Source: Selaginella moellendorffii
Taxonomy: Eukaryota > Streptophyta > Lycopodiopsida > Selaginellales > Selaginellaceae
Assembly: GCF_000143415.4 (NCBI RefSeq)
Contig: NW_003314364.1
Span: forward strand, 32,501 to 68,077
Length of the DNA stretch: 35,577 nt
Reading direction: 5' to 3'
This document shows positions 29,201-35,577 of this stretch, piece by piece. Position 1 is the stretch's first letter. The number at the start of each line of letters is the position of its first letter. Under the pieces are notes generated by a model. It ran no database searches and was not told the origin of the DNA. It saw nothing but the letters and a program-made list of their open reading frames with translations. The position numbers were made by a program, and so were the translations under genes.

Positions 29201-30966
29201 TCACCCACACTTTCCGCTTCCATCACTTGAACCCAAAAGGTCCGACATCCCCTCTTATTTGCTTTTTGAGCGGCCCTCGCAGTCAGGAACTTTCCATCCC
29301 AATCCTTTGAGGAACACTTTTGCAACTGGAAGGACACATCGGGTTGTCCTTCGGACTTCAATGTAATACGACTTTGTCCAGCACCATAAATCCCTTTTAT
29401 ATACTTGTTGAAGAAATCCATACCAAACACCATCTGAAAATCTGGTATCTTCAACACTACCAAGTCCACTCTTTCTTTCCACTTGGATATCTTTATTGGA
29501 ACATCACTCACAAACTTTCTGGCTACTTGCCCACCTTCCGCAAACCGGAAGTGCATAGGCGACATTTGCTCAGCATTTAATCCTAACAACTTAACTAAGT
29601 CTTCGGATATCACGCTGTGCGTAGCTCCCGTGTCAATCATCACTCGGATTCGGTGTCCACGGACAAAGCCTACCAGATACATCAACGGATCAGTGTTTGC
29701 ATTGACTGCAAGAAAAGCTTGAGGAAAGCAACGAAAGTTACTCACCTCTTCTTCCTCATAGTCTGCATTGACCAACTCGTCAACTCCTTCAGCTTCACCA
29801 CCACCGTCTTCCCTCATGACATTAACCCGAGACCTTGTCTTATGCTTGTTGGGACAATCCGAAGACCTATGTCCCGACTCTCCACAATGGAAGCAATGAC
29901 CCACACTACCCGTTCCGCTAGGAGCAGGTTTTGCAAGTTGCTGCTGCTTGTACCCACCAGGAGGAGGAACAGAGGGCCTAGGACCAGAAGAAGCTGCTGG
30001 TGGTCTCCAACCACCACCACCTTTGTTAACCGTTGCTTGTGAGCCTCCAGGGCAGAACCTACTTTCCACCCTCTGTTTCCGATCACCTTGTTTATTCCCA
30101 GAATTCCTATTCTTGTCCGAGTTACCAGCATACGGTTGCTGATATTGTTCTATGAGTGAGTGACTAAAGGCAACTTGCTGTGCTGCCTCCTTACACTCCA
30201 GATACGTCTTTGGCTTAAACTTCAAAATCTCATTGCGAGAAAGTGAACTTAAACCCTCCAGAAAATAACTTCGAGCATCTTCGTCACTCATATTTGCAAT
30301 CATAATGCGCTTCTGAGCAAACGCATTAACGTAATGCATGAGATCACCTCGCTGCTTTAACCGCCGCAGCTCCGCGCGAAGTCTCAGACCAAGATCATCC
30401 GGCAAGTATTCCTTACGGATACGAGACCGCATCTTGGTCCAACTTCTAGTCTGCCCTTTTTCAACACACACTTGGCGCCACCAAGTTTTGGCATGATCGG
30501 TGAGAAAGGATTGCGCGCACGCAACTTTCGTACGATCATCTACGTCTGCCGCTATGAAGTAGTTCTCCATATCGTAGACCCAGTCTTCCAAAACCTGATA
30601 GTCCCGCATGCCTCTGAAGTTGGGTGGTTTTGGGGGCTTGAACTTTGAAACTCGTGCAACCGGGGGCGGCTGCAGAACTTCATCATCCTCAGAACTCGAA
30701 GAGGAGTCCGGTTGCTTAGGCTTAGCTGGTTTAGCTGCCTCAGCCTCTTTCTTCCTCTTCTTGTTCTCCTTCTTCAATTTGCGAATCTCCTTTCGCAAAT
30801 TCTCGATCTCGACTTCCTGAGCCGTTCGCTGCAGCGCCGCAGCAACCGGCTCTTCCTCTTCTGACTCAGCCTCAGCCTCTTCCGCAGCATCTCTATTAGG
30901 AGTTTCCTCCTCTCGATTCGCCCGTCTAGAGGTTTCAGCGTCATCAGCACGGTTCCGTTTCACCAT
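26251..30966 (-). CDS. Gag-pol polyprotein with C-terminal chromodomain (Ty3/gypsy chromovirus)
   Basis: A single uninterrupted frame of 1571 aa from the ATG at 30966. The frame is open up to 31167, but that first Met would place the primer-binding site and LTR end inside the protein, so I prefer the downstream Met (30984 is an alternative). In order, approximately: a charged coiled coil (42-78), Gag domain (110-270), CCHC zinc knuckle [14 protein letters not shown] (358-371), aspartic protease with IDTGATHS (444-451), reverse transcriptase with YIDD (793-796), RNase H (937-1063), integrase with an HHCC finger (about 1150-1194) and DD35E core (D1221, D1281, E1317), a GPY/F-type region (about 1430-1492) and a chromodomain (1516-1567, [11 protein letters not shown]). 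All catalytic motifs are present with no frameshift, so it could be active. The chromodomain likely binds modified histone H3 tails to target heterochromatin. Confidence 0.96.
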   Translation of the reverse strand: MVKRNRADDAETSRRANREEETPNRDAAEEAEAESEEEEPVAAALQRTAQEVEIENLRKEIRKLKKENKKRKKEAEAAKPAKPKQPDSSSSSEDDEVLQPPPVARVSKFKPPKPPNFRGMRDYQVLEDWVYDMENYFIAADVDDRTKVACAQSFLTDHAKTWWRQVCVEKGQTRSWTKMRSRIRKEYLPDDLGLRLRAELRRLKQRGDLMHYVNAFAQKRIMIANMSDEDARSYFLEGLSSLSRNEILKFKPKTYLECKEAAQQVAFSHSLIEQYQQPYAGNSDKNRNSGNKQGDRKQRVESRFCPGGSQATVNKGGGGWRPPAASSGPRPSVPPPGGYKQQQLAKPAPSGTGSVGHCFHCGESGHRSSDCPNKHKTRSRVNVMREDGGGEAEGVDELVNADYEEEEVSNFRCFPQAFLAVNANTDPLMYLVGFVRGHRIRVMIDTGATHSVISEDLVKLLGLNAEQMSPMHFRFAEGGQVARKFVSDVPIKISKWKERVDLVVLKIPDFQMVFGMDFFNKYIKGIYGAGQSRITLKSEGQPDVSFQLQKCSSKDWDGKFLTARAAQKANKRGCRTFWVQVMEAESVGDSVRIGDGVDPVPKKILELLAQNQDIFPKDSPPGLPPSREVDHRIEVIPGSKPPTKAPYRLNIKEMAELKKQLTELLDKGHIRPSKSPYGAPILFVMKKDGTMRMCIDYRALNKITVKNSYPLPRIDDLFDQLLKAKYFTRLDLRSGYHQIRVADQDVEKTAFKTRYGSYEFLVMPFGLCNAPATFSTMMDRIFGDYLDAFVVLYIDDVLVFSETLEDHLKHLELVFQKLREHKLYAKESKCAFGQLRVNFLGHIVSGGVIEVDPKKVEAVKSWEILTTVSDVRSFLGLAGYYRKFVRNFARIALPLTELTKSSIPFHWTPACQRAFVRLKEILTTVPVLRIPDLDKPFEVHCDASGYAIGAVLQQDCDKAVGVTLRRHGCPVAFYSKKLDETQRRWPTHEKEMFAIVSALEHWRHYLGGHTKVYTDSNTLSYFATQPKLTPKQARWQEKLARYDIEIIYKPGKDNIVPDALSRQAQFRAISAISSDWLEDVRASYGSDPLAKAILCRAGLLKQSPGSEAAKVASRTNAKLHFSVRDGLIFYKQERLYLPSKDLQQLFLREHHDVPAAGHGGQRKTLASLKKGFFWSGMEGDVADYVRSCPICQQCKRKAEKQAGKLQCIPALAWPFQSVTLDFVTCLPKSKGYDTLMVVVDRLSKIAHFIPTVGTVNAKQAAKLFFHEVVRVRGLPEEMISDRDSRFTGKFWGTLFQLFGTKLKFSTAYHPQTDGQTERVNAQVEDYLRYYVAADQRDWVEHLDTAEICYNNTFHSAIGCSPWEMLQGNARGVPQQIVVPKPMSEVLVPAVETYAEQLHQGWSRATEAMGKAQNRYRRDKDQHRRDVSYQVGDRVWLSSRNLNIKGSLSRKLLPRYVGPYRVLKRIGDVSYKLDLPDELSQLHDVFHVSLLAPYHAAVERSTDLRPPPVIVDGEPEYEAESILDSRFRRRAHAKEYLVKWKGYPTCESTWEPLRNLTHARELVTEYEKRNKN

Positions 30967-31142
30967 CCCGCTAGCTGCATGCATGTCTCTATCAGTAACT
31001 GAACATGCATACAACGTTCTTACCGAATGGTGTAATCCAACTAATCCTACACAGGTCGCTTTGGATCTACTAGAAAAGTCTCTGCGTATGCAACTTGAGT
31101 CAGAAAATCCGACAAAAGTTGGATAGGAATCGCTGAGACAAT
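30967..31142 (-). other. Chromovirus 5' leader
   Basis: 176 bp between the primer-binding site and the preferred gag start. It is open in the gag frame, with an in-frame ATG at 30984. It may contain packaging signals, but none can be identified from sequence alone. Confidence 0.6.
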
Positions 31143-31155
31143 CCCTCTGATACCA
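31143..31155 (-). other. Primer-binding site of the chromovirus
   Basis: The minus strand reads TGGTATCAGAGGG two bases after the 5' LTR end. The first 11 bases match the complement of the initiator tRNA-Met 3' end used by most plant LTR elements. Confidence 0.92.
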
Positions 31156-31157
31156 AA

Positions 31158-32073
31158 TGTAGCGCACCTGAATTTGGAGCCGAACTCCAAGCCCGTTGCG
31201 CTACGAAACGAGGGTCCGGTGCAATCCCATGAGCACCAGCTCCCCGTATCCAGCACCTGCACGCAAAATGGTGTCAGACGGAGTCTGGCACAATTTTGGC
31301 ATACCGGTGGCCTAACGCAAGGAGGAGGGTACTCCATTGACTAGAGCGGCATGGAGCTTGGGCTTAGACCCAAGCCGGACGCAGAACAAGGAGCGACACA
31401 GCCCAGCGGGAGCCAAACTAATGTCTCAGGTGGTCGGACATGCATTCCAACCACTATCCCTACTATACATTTGGAACCCCCCACAGCCCCCCCCCCTTGA
31501 GGGACACACGCTTTGGGCTTTCACCCCAAGCCTCCCTTAGTACCAGGAGTTAGTCTCTGGGACAAGTCCGAAACTTACTAAATATGGAATGTCCTTAGAT
31601 TGCGAATTTGGACACAGGACGAACACCATTGTGTTCAGGCCGATCTCTACACTCCGTAGATATGCCAAATGAGCTAATCTAGACACTTTCCATAAATAGT
31701 ATTTGGGACCAAAATGAGACCAACACAAAGGGCGTGATAGCGAGAGTGTTTGGCAGACACGGTAAGCTATCATCCAGCGATATTGAGGGACTAGTCTCAA
31801 TATGCGAGGGTTCTTGCCAAGCCAGTGCAAGACAGAGCAAAAGAGAACTAAGAGCCAGGCCGAGAATGCTCAGCTAGAAACACATAGGAGTTCCTACCTT
31901 ATGTCCATCTGGCTAAGTACAGATGCTAAGCCCAGTAAACTAACACTTGGACAAGAGGGGCCAATAAAGGGAACCAGCAGTACCGACCTCCTGCCGTCAT
32001 GGCAGTAAGGAGAGAGTGTCCGTAAGGACCGGTCGACAAGTATCTTTCGATACCTGAAGTCACATTCGCGACA
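31158..32073 (-). mobile_element. Chromovirus 5' LTR (916 bp)
   Basis: Identical to 24728-25643 except at 31336 and 31351. It carries the same module (31452-31527) and the same PBS-proximal stems (31159-31204). It is followed by the GTACC target duplication. Confidence 0.95.
31690..31699 (-). promoter_or_regulatory. Candidate TATA element of the chromovirus 5' LTR
   Basis: The minus strand reads CTATTTATGG, the best TATA-like sequence seen in the LTR, leaving about 500 bp of transcribed LTR downstream. No start site can be fixed from the sequence. Confidence 0.35.
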
Positions 32074-32246
32074 GTACCTTCCCAACTTTTCGCGAAAAAT
32101 CGCGCGTTTTGGGCCCCAAAACGCGCCCCGCGAAATGCGGGGTACCTCCCCAACTTTTCGTGAAAATCGCGCGTTTTGGGCCCCAAAAAAAGCCCGCGGA
32201 ACACGTGGTACCTTCCCAACTTTTCGCGAAAAATCGCGCGTTTTGG
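32074..32246. repeat. About 66-bp satellite, right part
   Basis: Units begin at about 32073, 32141 and 32207 with GGTACCTTCCCAAC or GGTACCTCCCCAAC. The 25-bp near-palindrome at 32102-32126 has 12-bp arms (GCGCGTTTTGGG / CCCAAAACGCGC) around one base. It begins with the gypsy target duplication GTACC and is interrupted at 32247 by the LINE. The remnant resumes at 34240. Confidence 0.87.
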
Positions 32247-32355
32247 TGAAACGTGTATGTACATTCCCCAATGTCCCGTAGGGATTAATACAAAAACTGG
32301 GCATGCTGCCCAAATCTCATGTTACCTAGTGGGATCTCCCTCATCTAAAGTGAGA

Positions 32356-34158
32356 CTAGGCCTGCAGTAAAAGCGGCTGCGGTCGTCTCCGTCGTATCGC
32401 GTCCAGATCCACGTCCCCCCTTCGTGCTGACCGCAATATCGACTCCGGGGGGTGCCATCTCCAACGAACCTCCTTGTGATCTCCTCTACCAAAACATGGT
32501 ATCCATGCTTTCTGCCACTCCTCGAGCCTCTCGAGCTTCCCCCTATCCCGGAGGATAGCATGGTGAAGCCGTACTGCCGCCAGTGTAAGTCTCCACCACT
32601 CCGCCAGCACCTGTGATACTCTGACCTGTGTCCTGTCGAAGCGCGCCCGGTTACGTGCTTCCCAAAGGGCCTGGACTCCCGTTGCACGCCATATCGCCCA
32701 TCGAGCATGGCCAAGCGCCTCCCACACGGGGACTCCTACCTCCGCCCCGGTCATATCCCACCGGACTTGAATCCCCCAGCCGTGTCGTCCTCTACACCTG
32801 ATGTGCCGCAGGGCTGGGCCCTGGGCAGGACCCCTCACTTCCTCGAACCAGTGAAGCACGTCCCCACTGCGGGCCTCGAAATCCTGTGTCGCGCCCAGCT
32901 CCTTCCCTGCCTTAATAATCTGGCACCACACCTCCTTTGCAGTGTCACACTCCCACAGCGCATGCTTGACTGTCTCGAGTTCGCCACACTCCCTGCACCT
33001 GCGACTTGCGTCGTCCTGGAATCGCTGTCCAACCGGAAGGCCATTGTTCGCTACCAACCACGAGGTGACTTTCACTTTTTCCTGCACGGGCAGCTTCCAG
33101 AAGTGAATCGTGTTGTCCACCACTTGCTCCGCATCGACCCCCTGTGCTATCCACTTCTGCCACAGCTTCGGAATCTCCTCTCTTGCCTCCTCTCGTGATG
33201 TCAGTAGTCCATTCCGCGCTTCCTTGACTGCATAGGAGAAAAAGTTTCTTGTCCCTCGTTGCCATGCGGCTGGGTCCCAGTCCAGATCTTCTAGTAGTTG
33301 CTGTCGCCACCATATCAGTGATCCATCGCCCTCCAGTAGGTCTTCCGAGTCCACCACGTCCAGCCTCTTGGGTGATTGCCTGAGCACACGAATCCTCCCA
33401 CGTACCTCATCGTCCGTGACATCCGGCATCTCTTGTTTCTCACCCATCGGGAGAAGCGTGTCTCCTCTCGTGATGCGAAACGGCAGTCCTATGTTGAGCT
33501 CTGGTGCAGTGACGAACCACACCTCAACGTCCCCTTCTTCCCATGCTGGTGTAGGCGCAGTGAATGCTCGAGTCCACGTCCCTAGTGGACATCGCACAGC
33601 ATCGTGTTCCTCCCACTCTGTTTGCCGCTGGATCGCCACAAAGTCCCCTGCTTGAAGGCACCTTCTCGGCCACTTTGTCCCTGCTTTCGTGTTGTTCACC
33701 ACTCGGAGGAGTCGCAGAACGTCCAGCAGGATGTTACGTCTCTTCCAAGGTCCAAACACTTGAGTCCTTCGCGCTGTTCGCCACCAATCCCTGTCGATTA
33801 CTCCCACCAGTTGCTTCATTGTCCGGAATCCGTTTGCATGCATTTTCCTCCAGATCGTGTGGTGTGTCTCTTGTCCCAGTGTCACACCTCCCATATTGAA
33901 CAATGCATTGAAAAACAGAGGCTGGTTAAGCCACTCCTCAGCCCTGGTCGGTGGTGTTTGCTCCAGCGGAAAGGCTCTCCACAGTCGGTGAAGGCTCTGG
34001 ACAAAGTTGCCCCCTCTCACTACCTGCGTCGGCCCTTCTGCGAAGAGCCACCGTGGGTCCTCCTCCCACGGTTTGGCTGCATTGTGTTTAGGGCGTATCG
34101 CTAGAAGGCTTTGCCGGAACATGAGTCGCCACGGCTGTCTCCCCTGTTGCAAGCCCAT
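32356..34158 (-). CDS. LINE ORF2 C-terminal fragment with zf-RVT zinc finger
   Basis: 600-aa open frame ending TAG. It resembles the region after the reverse transcriptase in plant-type LINE ORF2 proteins: residues 70-150 have the QPLFFNALF and GFRTMKQLV pattern of the connection region. A CX2CX7HX4C finger at C388, C391, H399 and C404, inside WLVANNGLPVGQRF...CRECGELETVKHALWECD, matches the zf-RVT domain. Endonuclease and the catalytic reverse transcriptase YADD-type motif are absent, so it is non-autonomous. The first Met lies inside a 27-bp direct repeat, and the telomeric island just upstream brings an in-frame stop; the start is therefore accidental. The frame is uninterrupted, suggesting recent arrival. 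Confidence 0.75.
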   Translation of the reverse strand: MGLQQGRQPWRLMFRQSLLAIRPKHNAAKPWEEDPRWLFAEGPTQVVRGGNFVQSLHRLWRAFPLEQTPPTRAEEWLNQPLFFNALFNMGGVTLGQETHHTIWRKMHANGFRTMKQLVGVIDRDWWRTARRTQVFGPWKRRNILLDVLRLLRVVNNTKAGTKWPRRCLQAGDFVAIQRQTEWEEHDAVRCPLGTWTRAFTAPTPAWEEGDVEVWFVTAPELNIGLPFRITRGDTLLPMGEKQEMPDVTDDEVRGRIRVLRQSPKRLDVVDSEDLLEGDGSLIWWRQQLLEDLDWDPAAWQRGTRNFFSYAVKEARNGLLTSREEAREEIPKLWQKWIAQGVDAEQVVDNTIHFWKLPVQEKVKVTSWLVANNGLPVGQRFQDDASRRCRECGELETVKHALWECDTAKEVWCQIIKAGKELGATQDFEARSGDVLHWFEEVRGPAQGPALRHIRCRGRHGWGIQVRWDMTGAEVGVPVWEALGHARWAIWRATGVQALWEARNRARFDRTQVRVSQVLAEWWRLTLAAVRLHHAILRDRGKLERLEEWQKAWIPCFGRGDHKEVRWRWHPPESILRSARRGDVDLDAIRRRRPQPLLLQA

Positions 34159-34237
34159 GCAGGTTTAGGGTTTAGGGAAACCCTAAACCCTAAACCCTAA
34201 ACCCTAAACCGGCTGTCTCCCCTGTTGCAAGCCCATG
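34133..34237. repeat. 27-bp direct repeats flanking a telomeric island
   Basis: The same 27 bp (starting GGCTGTCTCCCC and ending AAGCCCATG) occur at 34133-34159 and 34211-34237 with no mismatch. They look like a target duplication made when the 51-bp telomeric block was inserted. Confidence 0.92.
34160..34210. repeat. Interstitial telomeric repeats in fusion orientation
   Basis: After CA, GGTTTAGGGTTTAGGG (34162-34177) is followed at once by AAACCCTAAACCC-type repeats (34178-34210). This G-strand-then-C-strand order is the one expected from joining two telomere ends. At about 51 bp it is an insertion, not a chromosome end. Confidence 0.93.
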
Positions 34238-34239
34238 AG

Positions 34240-34262
34240 AAATCGCGCGTTTTGGGCCCCAG
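34240..34262. repeat. Satellite remnant after the LINE
   Basis: AAATCGCGCGTTTTGGGCCC continues the 66-bp satellite unit interrupted at 32246, then stops at about 34262 and gives way to unrelated GC-rich DNA. Confidence 0.75.
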
Positions 34263-35020
34263 ACATTCCGGGCCACTTTTTTTTCCCCTCCCCCCGCCTT
34301 TTGTGCCACGTGGCAGGCGGGCAGGGCCTTCCCCCCCTCCCTCACACGCACGCAGGCTGAGGCTTCTCCGCGCGGTTTGGGCCCGGGAGAGTCCTCCCCC
34401 CTTCCTCCCTCCGTCGCACGGCAGGTGGGGGCCCCTCCCCTTTCCCGCCGCGTGACGCTGGCCCTTGCCAAGCAGCCGCGCCGGCTCCGAGGCTTGCTTC
34501 CCTTGGAAGCCCGGAGGACCACACTGCTGCCTCCCTCCCCCTCGCCCAACAGGCGTGCGGATGTGGCCCCAAGGCCATGCCCATGGACCACACAGCACGA
34601 CTCTGCCGAACGCTGGAGCGGGTGCCAGGGAAGCCACGCCAAGGCTCTCTCCGCGGCCGAAAACCCTTGCACAACCCCACCCCCCATCAATACTGGGGGG
34701 GCCCCCCCCACGCCACCGGCCAAAGGCCACGAGCACTCACACATGCGACACCGCCCAGGCATTCCACGTCGGGAGTTCCGCGTCTGGATCGCCGATCGGG
34801 TAACACCTGGACGGATGCTGCACGTGCTTGCCACCAGAGCAGCTGAGCACTGTTTCCTTCGGCCGGTGGGCACGGGAAGCCCACAAGGTGAGGCACACAA
34901 GGGGAGCCATCGAAGCACCACGACGTGACCCTGGCAAGCGAGCCAACTCTCATTTGTATGGGAAGCAGAGCTGGGCAGCCGTGGTTCAACCCCAACTGCC
35001 CGAGAGCCTCCACTCCCCAC
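34263..35020. other. GC-rich unclassified DNA
   Basis: Strongly C-rich on the plus strand, with T8 and C runs at 34278-34296, a GTGCCACGTGGCA palindrome at about 34300 and a G7C7 palindrome at 34695-34708. Open frames occur on both strands (276 aa on -, 183 aa on +), overlapping each other. None shows a domain, low-complexity-free core or convincing start. I see no supported gene; it may be the edge of another repeat. Confidence 0.5.
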
Positions 35021-35202
35021 CCATCATCCTACAGGTACGAAAGTCCCTCCTCTTTCTGGGACAACAGCTTATGGCTGTTTGTCCCAGTCCGAGTTCAAGC
35101 TTGAGCCTGAGCAGGAGCCAAGTCTGAACGCGAGCCCGAGCAAAAGCCCGAGTACGTGCTCGAGCCTAACTTCAAGCCCAAGTCCGAGCAGGCAGGAGCC
35201 CG

Positions 35203-35577
35203 CGCATGCGCTGGAAGTCCAGCAGGGGGTGTGGAGCTGGGCAACCCGAGGTCTGACCTTGGCCGCCCACACTCCCATCCCCCACTATCCTTCCGGTGCT
35301 CGCGGCCTACCACGCCCCAAGGAGACAAGCGCTTTGGGCTTTCACCCCACGTGTCCATGTCCAAGCCGGAACCCAAGTCCGACTCCGACATGGTGCACGC
35401 AAGGTCCATGGAGCCCGGCAGCCCGCACATGCACTGGAAGTCCAGCTGGGGGTGTGGAGCTGGGCAACCCGAGGTCTAACCTTGGCTGCCCAACGCTCCC
35501 ATCCCCCACTATCCTTCCGGTGCTCGCGGCCTACCACGCCCCAGGGAGACAAGCGCTTTGGGCTTTCACCCCCACGT
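35203..35577 (+). repeat. 223-bp tandem duplication at window end
   Basis: CTGGAAGTCCAGC at 35211 recurs at 35434, and both copies run through GGTGTGGAGCTGGGCAACCC to a version of the shared module ending TTTGGGCTTTCACCCC (35282-35348 and 35507-35572). The second copy reaches the window edge, so more copies may follow. Upstream (35085-35190) is degenerate GAGCCC/AAGTCC-rich sequence like the family E minisatellite. Confidence 0.82.

Larger units (their letters stand above)
24728..32073 (-). mobile_element. Intact Ty3/gypsy chromovirus, 7.35 kb
   Basis: A complete minus-strand LTR retrotransposon: 916-bp LTRs (31158-32073 and 24728-25643), a tRNA-Met primer-binding site, one long gag-pol-chromodomain frame, a polypurine tract and a perfect GTACC target duplication. 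The LTRs differ at only two positions (24906/31336 and 24921/31351), so insertion was recent. The integrase is followed by a chromodomain, the mark of chromoviruses, which often guides integration into heterochromatin. This fits its position inside a satellite. It is a plausible autonomous element but has no LTR similarity to family E beyond the shared module. Confidence 0.96.
32247..34239 (-). mobile_element. 5'-truncated LINE (non-LTR retrotransposon) in satellite
   Basis: A minus-strand insertion bounded by identical 16-bp copies of AAATCGCGCGTTTTGG (32231-32246 and 34240-34255), taken as the target duplication because the satellite reads through on both sides. The 3' part (32247-32355) is a non-coding tail of about 110 bp without poly-A. 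Upstream is a long open frame for the C-terminal part of LINE ORF2. The 5' end is truncated, as is typical of target-primed reverse transcription. A telomeric island is embedded near the 5' end (34160-34210). Confidence 0.8.

Noticed and set aside
30967-31167. N-terminal extension of the chromovirus polyprotein to the Met at 31167
   Set aside because: This would encode the LTR end and primer-binding site. The downstream Met at 30966 (or 30984) is more plausible.
34190-35020. 276-aa minus-strand ORF in GC-rich DNA
   Set aside because: It overlaps open frames on the other strand, begins or ends in telomeric and satellite sequence and has no recognisable domain. High GC alone explains the lack of stops.

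Overview
The window is repeat-dense plant DNA with no recognisable host protein-coding gene. The plant assignment rests on TTTAGGG-type telomeric motifs (about 1022-1053, 22892-22923, 34162-34210), a plant-like 5S rRNA sequence (24363-24478) and plant-type LTR and LINE retroelements with tRNA-Met-like primer sites. I cannot name the species. The content fits heterochromatin of a large, repeat-rich genome. A 100-N scaffold gap lies at 20478-20577.

Positions 1-22064 hold a nest of at least three copies of one non-autonomous LTR element, called here family E. It has LTRs of about 1.67-1.86 kb (sense start TGTGAGACAC, end CGCTTACA), a TGGTATCGGAGC primer-binding site and a non-coding internal region of about 4.1 kb, so it resembles a LARD (large retrotransposon derivative). 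E1 (+ strand) has its 5' LTR at 1385-3152, internal region at 8927-12935, and 3' LTR split into 12936-13029 and 20578-22064. E2 (- strand, 13030 into the gap) sits inside E1's 3' LTR and is nearly complete. E3 (- strand, 3153-8926) is a 5' LTR plus a truncated internal region, lodged between E1's 5' LTR and its internal region. E3 carries a further 512-bp insertion with 16-bp target duplications. A 1.19-kb direct duplication (195-1384 and 22065-23254) flanks the nest.

The most striking feature is that family E is built almost end to end from short perfect stem-loops, many with 7-8 bp arms. At several of them the three copies differ only in the loops. The LTRs also hold GACTCG-type minisatellites that cannot encode a stop codon in any frame, which explains all the long SR-, DS- and ES-rich ORFs there.

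Positions 22065-24480 contain tandem arrays rich in CACGTG, an ACATGT/ATATAT palindromic satellite, a 64-bp tandem repeat and a diverged 5S rRNA sequence followed by T10. Positions 24540-34255 are a satellite of about 66 bp interrupted by two insertions. The first is an intact, young Ty3/gypsy chromovirus (24728-32073; 916-bp LTRs with two mismatches; GTACC target duplication; one gag-pol-chromodomain ORF). The second is a 5'-truncated LINE (32247-34239; 16-bp target duplication) whose 5' end contains a 51-bp telomeric-repeat island in fusion orientation between 27-bp direct repeats. Positions 34256-35577 are GC-rich unclassified DNA ending in a 223-bp tandem duplication. A module of about 75 bp recurs 11 times across four otherwise unrelated repeat contexts.
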